Positions 8,893-16,307 of a stretch of 36,630 nucleotides of DNA are shown here, piece after piece (position 1 is the first letter of the stretch; each line of letters starts with the position of its first letter). Below the pieces are notes generated by a model. The model searched no databases, had not been told where the DNA came from, and saw nothing but the letters and a program-made list of their open reading frames with translations. The DNA comes from Verrucomicrobiia bacterium (GTDB lineage Bacteria; Verrucomicrobiota; Verrucomicrobiia; Verrucomicrobiales; Akkermansiaceae), in NCBI GenBank assembly GCA_030432565.1, contig JAUIGV010000045.1:1-36630 (forward strand). Reading direction: 5' to 3'. A program made the position numbers and the translations under genes.

Positions 8893-9803
8893 GAATTCCA
8901 GGTTAACAGTTTCCGGGCGCATTCTCCGACACGGGAGGTGTCGTTTGGTTCGAGAGAGCTAAGCAAAGGAAGGGCTGGTCCGGTTTGGCCGATGCCGGCG
9001 GCGGCGACGGCTTCGTGAAGGACGCGGATGGGGTTAATCTCGTTGCGAAGATCTTCGAGGGGACGGAAGATTCCGCGGATGTTTTCGGCAAGATCAAGGT
9101 TGCCGGAGTTGATGGCGGTGAGCATTTTCTGGGAGAGGTCGGGGCGGACACAAACGCAGCCCGAGGTGAAGCCATTGATCTGAAATTTTGTAAGATGGGT
9201 GATGGCGGGTTGCTCGCCGATTCCGCTGACGATGAGGCGGGGATCGACAAGCCCGATGAGGCGGGACAGGTAATCATCCTGCGCAGGGTCCTCGCGGACG
9301 ATGGCGTATTTGATCCATGAAACGAGTCCGTCGTTGACCAGTTCGGCGACGGTTTCGGGTTCCAGGTACCCTTCAAACTTGATGTAAAGAACAGCGGGTT
9401 TACCGAGGGCTTCGACGAACTTGCGAAAGCCGGCGGCGACTCCGGCATCGGTGGTGAGGCCCTGCATGGGAAGAACCATCACGGTGGGGAAATCGAAGTC
9501 GCGGAGGGTCGTCATTTGATCCATCATGACGCCATAAGTAGGGCCGACGGATGGAACGATGAGGGTGTCGTCCGCGCATTCGGTTGAGATGACTTCCAGC
9601 GCCTCGGCATACTCGCTGGGAGCGATGTGGTAGAAGTTGGCATTTCCGCCATAAAGAAGCGAGGAAACGCCCCCGGCTTCGATGTGGCGAATGATTTTCC
9701 CGTTTTCTTTGCGGTTGATTTTGAGCTTGGCATCGCGTGCCAAAGGCGGAACGGCGATGATGGAGGAATTGAGTTGCTCGGGAGTGACTGGTGAAGTTTG
9801 CAT
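8889..9803 (-). CDS. Dihydrodipicolinate synthase (DapA/NanA) family lyase, probably sugar-acid pathway
   Basis: The product has 304 residues, a normal length for class I aldolase/dehydratase TIM barrels of this family. The Schiff-base lysine is predicted to be K142 in AVLYIKFEG. The substrate carboxylate-binding loop seems to be LLYGGNANFYHI (49-60), and IVSGIGEQP occupies the late-strand position. The catalytic Tyr of DapA (YYNRP motif) is not recognisable; the corresponding stretch reads MVLPMQGLTTDAG. The gene follows an IlvD/EDD pentonate dehydratase by 12 bp. I infer that it acts on the 2-oxo-3-deoxy acid made by that enzyme, either as an aldolase or as a dehydratase giving 2-oxoglutarate semialdehyde. 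A role in lysine synthesis is unlikely given the neighbour and the missing Tyr. Confidence 0.82.
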   Translation of the reverse strand: MQTSPVTPEQLNSSIIAVPPLARDAKLKINRKENGKIIRHIEAGGVSSLLYGGNANFYHIAPSEYAEALEVISTECADDTLIVPSVGPTYGVMMDQMTTLRDFDFPTVMVLPMQGLTTDAGVAAGFRKFVEALGKPAVLYIKFEGYLEPETVAELVNDGLVSWIKYAIVREDPAQDDYLSRLIGLVDPRLIVSGIGEQPAITHLTKFQINGFTSGCVCVRPDLSQKMLTAINSGNLDLAENIRGIFRPLEDLRNEINPIRVLHEAVAAAGIGQTGPALPLLSSLEPNDTSRVGECARKLLTWNS

Positions 9804-9815
9804 GGGTCTGGAAAT

Positions 9816-11543
9816 TTAGTGAATGCCGGGGTCCGGAGTGCAGGAGCCGTCGTTGTGGAGGAAGCGGAAGTCGCAGCCTTCGTTGGCTTGGGTGACTTCG
9901 TCCTGGAAGAGTTTTCCGTATCCACGCGAATAGTGCTTTTCGGGTGGAGTCCAGGCGGCGCGACGCTTCTCCAATTCTTCATCGCTCACGTGCAGAGTGA
10001 TTTTTCGGTTGGTGAGATCGAGTTCGACGAGATCGCCATCTTCGACGAGCGCGAGCGGGCCACCGACGGCGGCTTCCGGTGAGACGTGGAGGACGCAGGT
10101 GCCGTAAGAAGTGCCGGACATGCGGGCATCCGAAACGCGGAGAATATCGCGCACTCCCTTTTCAAGAAGGTATTTTGGAATGGGAAGCATCCCGGATTCG
10201 GGAATGCCGGGAGCGCCAATCGGGCCGGCGTTCTGCATGATGAGAACGTGATTCTCGGTGATCCCGAGAGCGGGATCATGAATGCGGTTTTGAACGTCGG
10301 GGTAATCCTTAAAAACGATGGCGGGTCCTTTGTGATGAAGGAATTCAGGCGTGGCTGCGGAGGTTTTCACAACCGCACCATCGGGCGCGAGATTGCCGCC
10401 CAGGATGGCGGTGCCGCCTTGTTTGGCCACGGGGTTGTTGAGGGTTCGGATAACGTCGTCGTTGTAGACTTCCGAGCCATCGAGGCATTCGCCCAGGGTT
10501 TTGCCAAAGACGGTGGGGGCGTCGAGGTGAAGGTGTTCGCGGATGCGATTGAGAAGAGCAGGCAGGCCGCCGGCATCGAAGAAGTCGGCCATCACGTATT
10601 TGCCGGACGGTCGCAGGTTGGCGAGGACGGGAGTCTTGGCTGAGATTTCGTCAAAGAGCTCCAGGGGAAGCTCAACCCCGGCACGTTTGGCCAGGGCGGT
10701 GATGTGGATGATTGCGTTGGTGGACCCGCCAATGGCCATGTCGGCGGTGATGGCGTTTTCGAAAGACTTGCGGGTGAGATAAGTTGAAGGTTTGAGATCT
10801 TCCCAAACCATGTCGACGATGCGGAGTCCGCAAGCCGCGGCCATTCGTGAGTGGGCGGCGTGAACGGCGGGGATGGAGGAAGCGCCGGGAAGAGTGAGGC
10901 CAAGGGTCTCGGTAATGGACGTCATGGTCGAGGCCGTACCCATTGTCATGCAGTGGCCGGGACCAGGGGTGATGTGGTCTTCGAACTCTTCCCAATCTTC
11001 GCAGGAAAGATTGCCCGCGCCGCGTTCGGCCCAGTACTTCCAGACATCGGATCCGGAGGCCAGAGGTTCACCGCGCCAGGAAGCTCGCATCATCGCGCCA
11101 CCGGGCATGAAGACGACAGGGATATCGACCATGATCGCGCCCATGAGAAGAGCGGGGACGGTTTTGTCGCATCCTCCCATAAGGACAGCCCCGTCGATCG
11201 GATGGGCGCGGAGCGTTTCCTCGACCTCCATCGCGAGCATGTTGCGATAGAGCATGGAGGTCGGCTTCATAAAGGTTTCGCTGAGGCCCATGACCGGCAT
11301 TTCGACGGGATAGCCACCGGCCTGCCAAATGCCCCGTTTGATTTCCTCGGCCCGCTGGCGGAAGTGGGAGTGGCAGGGAAGGAGGTCGTTCCAGGTGTTG
11401 AGAATGGCGATGACCGGCTTGCCCTTGTATTCCTCGTCATTGATGCCGAGTTGTTTGTGGCGGGAGCGGTGGCCGAAGGCGCGCAGGTCGTCCGGCGCGA
11501 AAAAGCGGTGTGAGCGGAGTTGGTCTGGTGAGAGGCGGCTCAT
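9816..11543 (-). CDS. IlvD/EDD family pentonate (L-arabinonate/D-xylonate-type) dehydratase
   Basis: The product has 575 residues from the ATG at 11543; longer in-frame starts add sequence unlike the family. It dehydrates an aldonic acid to the 2-oxo-3-deoxy acid using an Fe-S cluster. The three cluster cysteines are C57 (NDLLPCHSHF), C125 (MGGCDKT) and C198 (GPGHCMTMGTAST). This pattern is shifted by two from the 59/127/200 I recall for the rhizobial L-arabinonate dehydratase, which is about 579 residues long. The catalytic serine lies in SDARMSGTSYGT. The overall fit is to the sugar-acid branch rather than to dihydroxy-acid dehydratase of branched-chain amino acid synthesis. It is the first gene of a two-gene operon with the DapA-family lyase. 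Which pentonate or hexonate is the substrate cannot be read from the sequence. Confidence 0.88.
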   Translation of the reverse strand: MSRLSPDQLRSHRFFAPDDLRAFGHRSRHKQLGINDEEYKGKPVIAILNTWNDLLPCHSHFRQRAEEIKRGIWQAGGYPVEMPVMGLSETFMKPTSMLYRNMLAMEVEETLRAHPIDGAVLMGGCDKTVPALLMGAIMVDIPVVFMPGGAMMRASWRGEPLASGSDVWKYWAERGAGNLSCEDWEEFEDHITPGPGHCMTMGTASTMTSITETLGLTLPGASSIPAVHAAHSRMAAACGLRIVDMVWEDLKPSTYLTRKSFENAITADMAIGGSTNAIIHITALAKRAGVELPLELFDEISAKTPVLANLRPSGKYVMADFFDAGGLPALLNRIREHLHLDAPTVFGKTLGECLDGSEVYNDDVIRTLNNPVAKQGGTAILGGNLAPDGAVVKTSAATPEFLHHKGPAIVFKDYPDVQNRIHDPALGITENHVLIMQNAGPIGAPGIPESGMLPIPKYLLEKGVRDILRVSDARMSGTSYGTCVLHVSPEAAVGGPLALVEDGDLVELDLTNRKITLHVSDEELEKRRAAWTPPEKHYSRGYGKLFQDEVTQANEGCDFRFLHNDGSCTPDPGIH

Positions 11544-11900
11544 GTGTTGGAGGAGATTGCAGGAAAGAGTGCGCGGGGGAAAGAGAGGAATCCAGCCAAT
11601 CAACATCCTCAAGCACAGGAACCGAACTTCTTTGAATAACTTAGCAAGAAGAAAGTTTCGCCCTACTCCAATTTGCCCTCCTTTTCCAAACCAATCCGAA
11701 GGGTTCTCTACTGAGAATGAATAGATTAAGCTATTTAAACTTTTTTAATGCCTTGCCTATTCTCTTCGTGATGATCGACCTACGGTTCAGGGCGGTTCCC
11801 GAGGCTTGACGGTGTTTCCAGCTAACCCCGGGGAGCTCCTTCTCTGAATCGGAAATCCAAGTCGAATGTTGACTGTTAGAACTCATCCAAACTAGTTTGG
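11544..11900. other. Divergent intergenic region with no gene found
   Basis: This 357-bp stretch separates the dehydratase operon (minus) from the DUF1328 gene (plus) and must hold both promoters. It contains an AT-rich patch near 11720-11755 and a long pyrimidine-rich tract (minus strand) just before the dehydratase start. A short minus-strand reading frame at 11731-11919 has no recognisable features and crosses the palindrome at 11882; I do not call it. I could not settle on a convincing -35/-10 pair for either gene. Confidence 0.6.
11547..11556 (-). promoter_or_regulatory. Shared pyrimidine-rich element before the dehydratase start
   Basis: The minus strand reads TCTCCTCCAA here, ending 3 nt before the ATG at 11543. 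The identical 10-mer occurs before the amine oxidase start (18067-18076) and at the M24 peptidase start (28324-28333). It sits where a Shine-Dalgarno would normally be, but has the opposite (anti-purine) composition. Its role is unknown. Confidence 0.35.
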
Positions 11901-11905
11901 ATGAG
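11882..11905. promoter_or_regulatory. 24-bp perfect palindrome over the DUF1328 start codon
   Basis: The left arm is CTCATCCAAACT and the right arm is its exact reverse complement, with a CTAG core centred between 11893 and 11894. The right arm includes the ATG at 11901-11903. As DNA it could be a dimeric repressor site; as RNA a 12-bp stem (with a small effective loop) would bury the start codon and its upstream region. Either would control the DUF1328-transpeptidase pair. Function is inferred; the symmetry is directly visible. Confidence 0.6.
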
Positions 11906-12077
11906 ACCGTTACCTCCATTATCCGTGCTTCATTACGCCATTGTATTCATTATCATCGCCCTGATAGCCGGCTTCTTGGGCTTTGGCACACTGTCAGGCA
12001 CCGCCGCTCTCATCGCCAAGGTTTGCTTCATCCTTTTCCTGATCTTCGCAGTGCTCTCGTTTCTTAAGAAGGCGTAA
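11901..12077 (+). CDS. DUF1328 family small membrane protein
   Basis: This short gene encodes 58 residues with two hydrophobic helices, about 11-29 (YAIVFIIIALIAGFLGFG) and 34-53. The stretch ALIAGFLGFGTLSGTAALIAK contains the conserved Gly-rich signature of DUF1328 (YtjA-type) proteins, small inner-membrane proteins of unknown function that are often linked to envelope stress. The start codon lies inside a 24-bp palindrome. The stop is 4 bp before the ATG of the L,D-transpeptidase gene, so the two are very likely cotranscribed, which fits a shared role at the cell envelope. No Shine-Dalgarno is present. Identification rests on length, topology and the Gly-rich motif. Confidence 0.82.
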   Translation: MRPLPPLSVLHYAIVFIIIALIAGFLGFGTLSGTAALIAKVCFILFLIFAVLSFLKKA

Positions 12078-12081
12078 TCCC

Positions 12082-13041
12082 ATGATTGTTTTTCTCAAAA
12101 GCCCGCGAAAGATGAGATGGCTCGCCATATTCTGCCTGTCGTTCATGGCCTTGTTCTTCGTCGGTTGTCAAAAGGCCGGCGGGGGTTCGAGGGGAGTCAG
12201 TGTCCCTTCCATTTTTGGTGGGCTCGGACCCCAGCGCTACACCTGGAAGCCGGAGCGGTCCACGTCGGGGCCATTACTGGTCTTCGTAAGCCTCCCCCGC
12301 CAGGAAGCCGTGGTCTACAGGAATGGAGTAAGGATCGGCCGGGCTGCAGTGAGTACCGGTAAACCGGGCCATGAAACGCCGACCGGAGTCTTCCAAATCC
12401 TGCAGAAGGACATCGACCACCACTCCAGGACCTATGGGAACGCTCCCATGCCCTACATGGAACGACTGACCTGGGATGGCGTTGCCCTTCACACAGGGTT
12501 TAATCCAGGGTACCCGGCTTCGCACGGCTGTGTCCGCCTTCCTGACGGATTTGCCCGTGAACTCTTTAAGATGACCCACGTGGGTGGCACGGTGGTCATC
12601 TCCAACAGTCGCAAGCTGCCGGTGATGGCCTTGACCGATGGACCCGGTCAGGGAGGGGTCAAGGGAGGAACCTGGTCCGGGCTTTCGAGAAACGCCGCCA
12701 CCTCGGTGGTCGTCAGCACCAGCGATCGTCGTGCGGTGGTCTATCAGAACGGACGTCAGGTCGGCAGCAGCCCGGTCGAAGTGCGCGGAGGCATGACCCG
12801 TTTCCAGGGAGAGGAGGCTTTCCTCTACGCCGGGGACCAACGGTGGCACACCGTCGAGGGAACGGATTCCTTGGGCGAACTGGCCAAAGAAGTTCTTTTT
12901 CCGGACGAGTTCCGCGCGGTCCTTCACCAGATCGTGCACCCTGGAACGACCATGGTTGTCACAAGCGAACCACTGGGTAGTCGCGGAAGCCGTAGTCGCT
13001 CGGTAATCGGGCAGCAGACTTCCCCAAACCCGAGCACCTGA
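12082..13041 (+). CDS. Lipoprotein L,D-transpeptidase (YkuD domain) with degenerate second half
   Basis: The product has 319 residues. A basic n-region and hydrophobic stretch end in a lipobox (FFVGC, C29), so it is predicted to be membrane anchored. The YkuD domain runs from about 64 to 180, with the catalytic block H137 and SHGCVRLP (H148, C150, R152). Such enzymes make 3-3 peptidoglycan cross-links or attach proteins to peptidoglycan. Residues 207-297 repeat the domain's outer parts: SVVVSTSDRRAVVYQNGRQV parallels LLVFVSLPRQEAVVYRNGVR, and FPDEFRAVLHQIVHPGTTMV parallels LPDGFARELFKMTHVGGTVV. The HGC catalytic centre is absent from the second copy. It is cotranscribed with the DUF1328 gene. 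Met11 is a possible alternative start, but the lipobox fits either. Confidence 0.9.
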   Translation: MIVFLKSPRKMRWLAIFCLSFMALFFVGCQKAGGGSRGVSVPSIFGGLGPQRYTWKPERSTSGPLLVFVSLPRQEAVVYRNGVRIGRAAVSTGKPGHETPTGVFQILQKDIDHHSRTYGNAPMPYMERLTWDGVALHTGFNPGYPASHGCVRLPDGFARELFKMTHVGGTVVISNSRKLPVMALTDGPGQGGVKGGTWSGLSRNAATSVVVSTSDRRAVVYQNGRQVGSSPVEVRGGMTRFQGEEAFLYAGDQRWHTVEGTDSLGELAKEVLFPDEFRAVLHQIVHPGTTMVVTSEPLGSRGSRSRSVIGQQTSPNPST

Positions 13042-13291
13042 GCGTCGTCAATCATTTGCTTCGGAATGAATCAGCCCAGTTTCAAGCCAGGATTTGTTTG
13101 GGATTTCTGATTTTGTCGTTTGAGTTGGGATAAGGCTCTGGCCGAAGGGCTTGAATTGAATGGAGCGCATTCTCGCCGCATCGTTGGGAAGGGAGTTGGT
13201 CGGTATCAGGCTTTTTTGATTGGGCCGGGAGTGTCAGCATTTCCTTCTTTGGGCAGAGGCGATTTGTGGGTTACTCTTCGCGCCGAAAATC

Positions 13292-13537
13292 ATGAAGTTT
13301 CTAGTCATTGTCCCGTTCGTTCTTTTTGCCGGTCTCTCGTGCTCCAACCCCGGGAAGGTTGAGGAGGCGGATCGTAAGAATCTCTTCCAGGCCGAGTTTT
13401 TCTATGAGCGGGGTTTCACGGCGCGCGCACTGATGCATGCCGAGAGAATCAAAAAATCATCACCTCGTTACGCGGAAGCCCAGGAGTGGGTCCGGCGGAT
13501 CGAGGAGGATCGCACTGCCGCCGGGTTTGGTGAGTAG
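13292..13537 (+). CDS. Small putative lipoprotein with TPR-like helices
   Basis: The product has 81 residues from the ATG at 13292; this start gives a signal peptide (MKFLVIVPFVLFAGLSC) with a cysteine at residue 17 in a weak lipobox (GLSC). The remaining 64 residues are charged and helical: NLFQAEFFYERGFTARALMH followed by AERIKKSSPRYAEAQEWVRR looks like one and a half tetratricopeptide-type hairpins. I do not recognise a specific family. It lies 250 bp downstream of the L,D-transpeptidase and faces the ADP-ribosylglycohydrolase gene, with 23 bp between their 3' ends. It may have an envelope role, but that rests only on the signal and neighbours. Confidence 0.6.
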   Translation: MKFLVIVPFVLFAGLSCSNPGKVEEADRKNLFQAEFFYERGFTARALMHAERIKKSSPRYAEAQEWVRRIEEDRTAAGFGE

Positions 13538-13560
13538 GTTGGCGACGTATTGGGGATCGT

Positions 13561-14379
13561 TTACGTTGGTGACGATTCTCCGATCTCGTCTCCGCGAGCG
13601 GCGAATAGAAGAGCGAATAACATGGAGCGGGCCGAGGTGTCACCGCCTGCGAGACCGTTTTCGCTGACGGCGGTTTGGAAGGTCGCTCCCTCACGGAGGG
13701 CGAAGTAGAGGGCAAGCGGAAAGGCTTCCGGGAGGTGGCAGGTCAGGCCTATTCTTGTTCCTGCGGCAAGAGAGTCGGGGCCAGCTGTGAGAGCTTTATT
13801 GAGATCTTCTTCGGCCTTCAAGGAGGTGTAGTGTCCTTCCTTTACGGCGGTTCGGAAGGCATTCTCAAAAGATTTGCCTTTTTCGGCGGCGAGGACTGCT
13901 CGAACAAAGAATTCCGCGGCCTCGATGACGCCCTCATCGCCATGGGTGAGAGCGGTTTGTGATCTGGCCGCGGCGACTTTTTCATGAGGGGAAAGATCGA
14001 GGTCGAGGATGGGTGCGAGCCGTGAGGCGCCCGCGAGATCGTTGGAATCGGATGGTGATTCCCCTTTGCTGGCGAGGGTTTCCCTGGTGGCACCATCGAG
14101 GTAGCCATCATAGCCGGTCATGCCTGAGAGCCAATCCTGCCGCCACTTTTCCCGGTCGTAGCTCTGTCCTTCGAGGGAGTTTTTGAGTAGCACCATCTGG
14201 TCGCCGTAGTGGGTGAGTTGCCCGGCCTTGCGATTGGGGTGGTATGGGCTCTGGGGATCGGTGGCGGCGGTGATGCCATCCGGATAAACTTGGGCGAGCC
14301 TGCCCTGATTGTAAACCCAGTGAGGTCCGAGCGAGAGGGCATCGGCAGCGCGGGCGGCTTTGAAATATCGATCGTTCAT
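13561..14379 (-). CDS. ADP-ribosylglycohydrolase family protein
   Basis: The product has 272 residues. The N-terminus has AARAADALSLGPHWVY, equivalent to the opening helix of the ADP-ribosylglycohydrolase fold, followed by LTHYGDQMVLLKNSL. The metal-binding C-terminal motif is clear: GLAGGDTSARSMLFALLFA (about 246-264), with GGDT(S/D) as in the DraG family. A further acidic motif THGDEGVIEAAEFF is near 145. The N-terminal acidic motif (usually TDDT) is altered to HYGDQ, so substrate and metal use may differ from the reversing enzymes for ADP-ribosylated arginine. The gene lies 119 bp downstream of the decarboxylase gene in the same direction and could share its transcript. No toxin or ADP-ribosyltransferase partner is encoded nearby. 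Family call is good, substrate unknown. Confidence 0.83.
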   Translation of the reverse strand: MNDRYFKAARAADALSLGPHWVYNQGRLAQVYPDGITAATDPQSPYHPNRKAGQLTHYGDQMVLLKNSLEGQSYDREKWRQDWLSGMTGYDGYLDGATRETLASKGESPSDSNDLAGASRLAPILDLDLSPHEKVAAARSQTALTHGDEGVIEAAEFFVRAVLAAEKGKSFENAFRTAVKEGHYTSLKAEEDLNKALTAGPDSLAAGTRIGLTCHLPEAFPLALYFALREGATFQTAVSENGLAGGDTSARSMLFALLFAARGDEIGESSPT

Positions 14380-14498
14380 TTAGGTGATCTTAGTCTGGTG
14401 GAGATTTTTGATTCCACCAGCGAAAGGTTTGGAGGCTTGACCTTCCCAACCATGATATTTCTCCGCCGCTTTGATGCGGAGTTCTTGAGGCAAGCGGT

Positions 14499-16289
14499 TT
14501 AGAATTTCTTGCAGGGTGGCCAGCTTGGGTTCTGATATTCGTCTTCGCCAACACCCTTGGCGTCCGAATCCAGAGCTCCTGGAAGGTCGGTTTTTGGGAT
14601 GACAATTTCAACGAGGTAGTTGCCGCCGGGATCGGATGCGATCTCGCCGAGCACTTCGTGAAGTCCGGCGTGGTCCGCTGCTTTTCGACCTTTGGCTCCA
14701 AATCCTTCCGCAAGTTTTACGAAGTCCCATTTAGGGAGTGTGTTGTATTTGAAGACGGTATTCAGATTCTGGTCGGGGTAGTCTTTTTTGTCATCCGGTT
14801 CCCGAAAGGGATTGGGATTCACGATGAATTGTTCGATCCCGTAAATTCCGTTCGAGAGCACAAAGACGACGGTGTTCTGACCATCGGCAGTGTGGTCCGA
14901 GATGGCTTGGCAGGTTTCGTGGAAGGCTCCGTCTCCGACGACCACCACAACCCGCTTGTCGGGGTTGGCCATCTTAACCCCGGTGCCTGCGGCGACGGAG
15001 TAGCCGATGGCGAGCCAAGCAGCTTGGGCGAGAAATCCGCCACGTTCGCGGATCTTGAGACTCTGAGCGCCGATGAGCGGGAAGCCGGCATCGACAACGA
15101 GCATGTGGTCGCGAGTGATCCATGAATCAAGCGCTCCGAAAAAGGCGTCGTATCCCAGCTTTTCAGACGAGTTCGACTCGAGGGTCAGAGGCAGGCGGGG
15201 TGCTTTCGAAGTAACGCGCAATGCGGCGAGATTTTGTGCGGGGATGCTCTTTAGTTTTTCGATCAGTCCTTTGAGGAAATCCTCGAGCAGGACCGAGGGA
15301 TAATACTTGGCACCGACGAGGATGCCCCCTTGATAAGAGAGGACGGCGCGATTGCTGCGGATGTTTTCATTGCCGGTATCTTTTCCGACAGTCCAGCCTC
15401 CGATCCCGATGAGGATGCCGTCGTCGCCGAGCAGGGTGTCGATTTCGGCCTTCTTTAAAGTGACACAGCCGTCGAAGTAGGGATTGTCTTCGGAGATCAC
15501 CGATTTGCTCAAGGCGGTGGTGATGAAGCGAATCTGATCGTTGTGCGAAGTGTGGCGGCCGTTGACGGTTTCGAGGAGCTCGAGGAAGTCATCTTGAAGT
15601 CGATATCGTGCGAGTTCGATGCCGGCCCAGAAGAGTGCTTTGGAGCTTCCCTGAATCAGTTCGACGGTAGCCTCGACCGCCGCATCCACTTCGCTGCGGG
15701 TGACGCTTCCGGGTCGGTCGGCGAAGAGTTCTCCCTGTGGTGCCTGGCATTCCGCCCGCCATAGGTCCTCGGCGATCTCGATATAGGCGGGTCGCAATTC
15801 AGTGATCATCGCGGTGAGCGCGGAGTCGATTTGATACGGGGCTTGTGCGGAGTTTGAGATTTGTTCGGCAGCAGCGGTGATGCTCCGGAACATACCGATG
15901 TCAACGGATGCCAATCCGGTGGTGTGCGAGTAAAGGAGTCCGGCGTTTTGCTCGAGGCTGGCTTCCTTGCTCGTTGGTCCACCGTTGATGAGGAGGACGG
16001 GGACTTGCTCCACGTAGGACCCCGCAATGGTGTTGAGAAGGCTGAAGGCGCCCACGCTGTAGGTCACGTAGAGCGCTCCGATTCCATTGTATCGTGCATA
16101 GGCATCAGCAGCGTAACCGGCACAGATTTCGTTCGCATTGGTGGAGATGCGGATGGACGAATCCGGGTCGGCGAGAATGGTATCAAGGAAGCCGGCGGTG
16201 TAGTTCCCGGCGACGCCAAACATGGCGCCGAGACCCAATTGTTCGAGGCGTGTCTTGAGGTAGGACGCGATGGTGACAGTTTCAGACAT
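14499..16289 (-). CDS. ThDP-dependent 2-oxo-acid decarboxylase (pyruvate/indolepyruvate decarboxylase family)
   Basis: The product has 596 residues, close to the usual 550-600. The catalytic glutamate that activates ThDP is E54 in NANEICAGYAADAYAR. The ThDP-Mg motif starts with GDG at 452-454 (VVVGDGAFHETCQ) and ends near 480 with VLSNGIYGIEQ. GVAGNYTAGFLD near the N-terminus matches the opening of pyruvate and indolepyruvate decarboxylases, and LLYSHTTG recalls the histidine loop of that group. It would convert a 2-oxo acid to an aldehyde and CO2. It begins 18 bp after the flavin amine oxidase gene, suggesting that the oxo acid comes from oxidative deamination. Substrate specificity (pyruvate, branched-chain, phenylpyruvate, indolepyruvate) cannot be fixed from sequence inspection. 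Confidence 0.87.
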   Translation of the reverse strand: MSETVTIASYLKTRLEQLGLGAMFGVAGNYTAGFLDTILADPDSSIRISTNANEICAGYAADAYARYNGIGALYVTYSVGAFSLLNTIAGSYVEQVPVLLINGGPTSKEASLEQNAGLLYSHTTGLASVDIGMFRSITAAAEQISNSAQAPYQIDSALTAMITELRPAYIEIAEDLWRAECQAPQGELFADRPGSVTRSEVDAAVEATVELIQGSSKALFWAGIELARYRLQDDFLELLETVNGRHTSHNDQIRFITTALSKSVISEDNPYFDGCVTLKKAEIDTLLGDDGILIGIGGWTVGKDTGNENIRSNRAVLSYQGGILVGAKYYPSVLLEDFLKGLIEKLKSIPAQNLAALRVTSKAPRLPLTLESNSSEKLGYDAFFGALDSWITRDHMLVVDAGFPLIGAQSLKIRERGGFLAQAAWLAIGYSVAAGTGVKMANPDKRVVVVVGDGAFHETCQAISDHTADGQNTVVFVLSNGIYGIEQFIVNPNPFREPDDKKDYPDQNLNTVFKYNTLPKWDFVKLAEGFGAKGRKAADHAGLHEVLGEIASDPGGNYLVEIVIPKTDLPGALDSDAKGVGEDEYQNPSWPPCKKF

Positions 16290-16307
16290 GAGCTATGGAT
16301 CCGGGTT

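Noticed and set aside
8889-9803. Reading the DapA-family gene as dapA of lysine synthesis
   Set aside because: The catalytic Tyr motif is missing and the operon partner is a sugar-acid dehydratase.
9816-11543. Reading the IlvD/EDD gene as ilvD of branched-chain amino acid synthesis
   Set aside because: Cysteine spacing and the lyase partner fit pentonate dehydratases better, and no other ilv gene is near.
11731-11919. Small minus-strand reading frame in the divergent region
   Set aside because: No signal, domain or start signal, and it overlaps the palindrome and the DUF1328 gene start.
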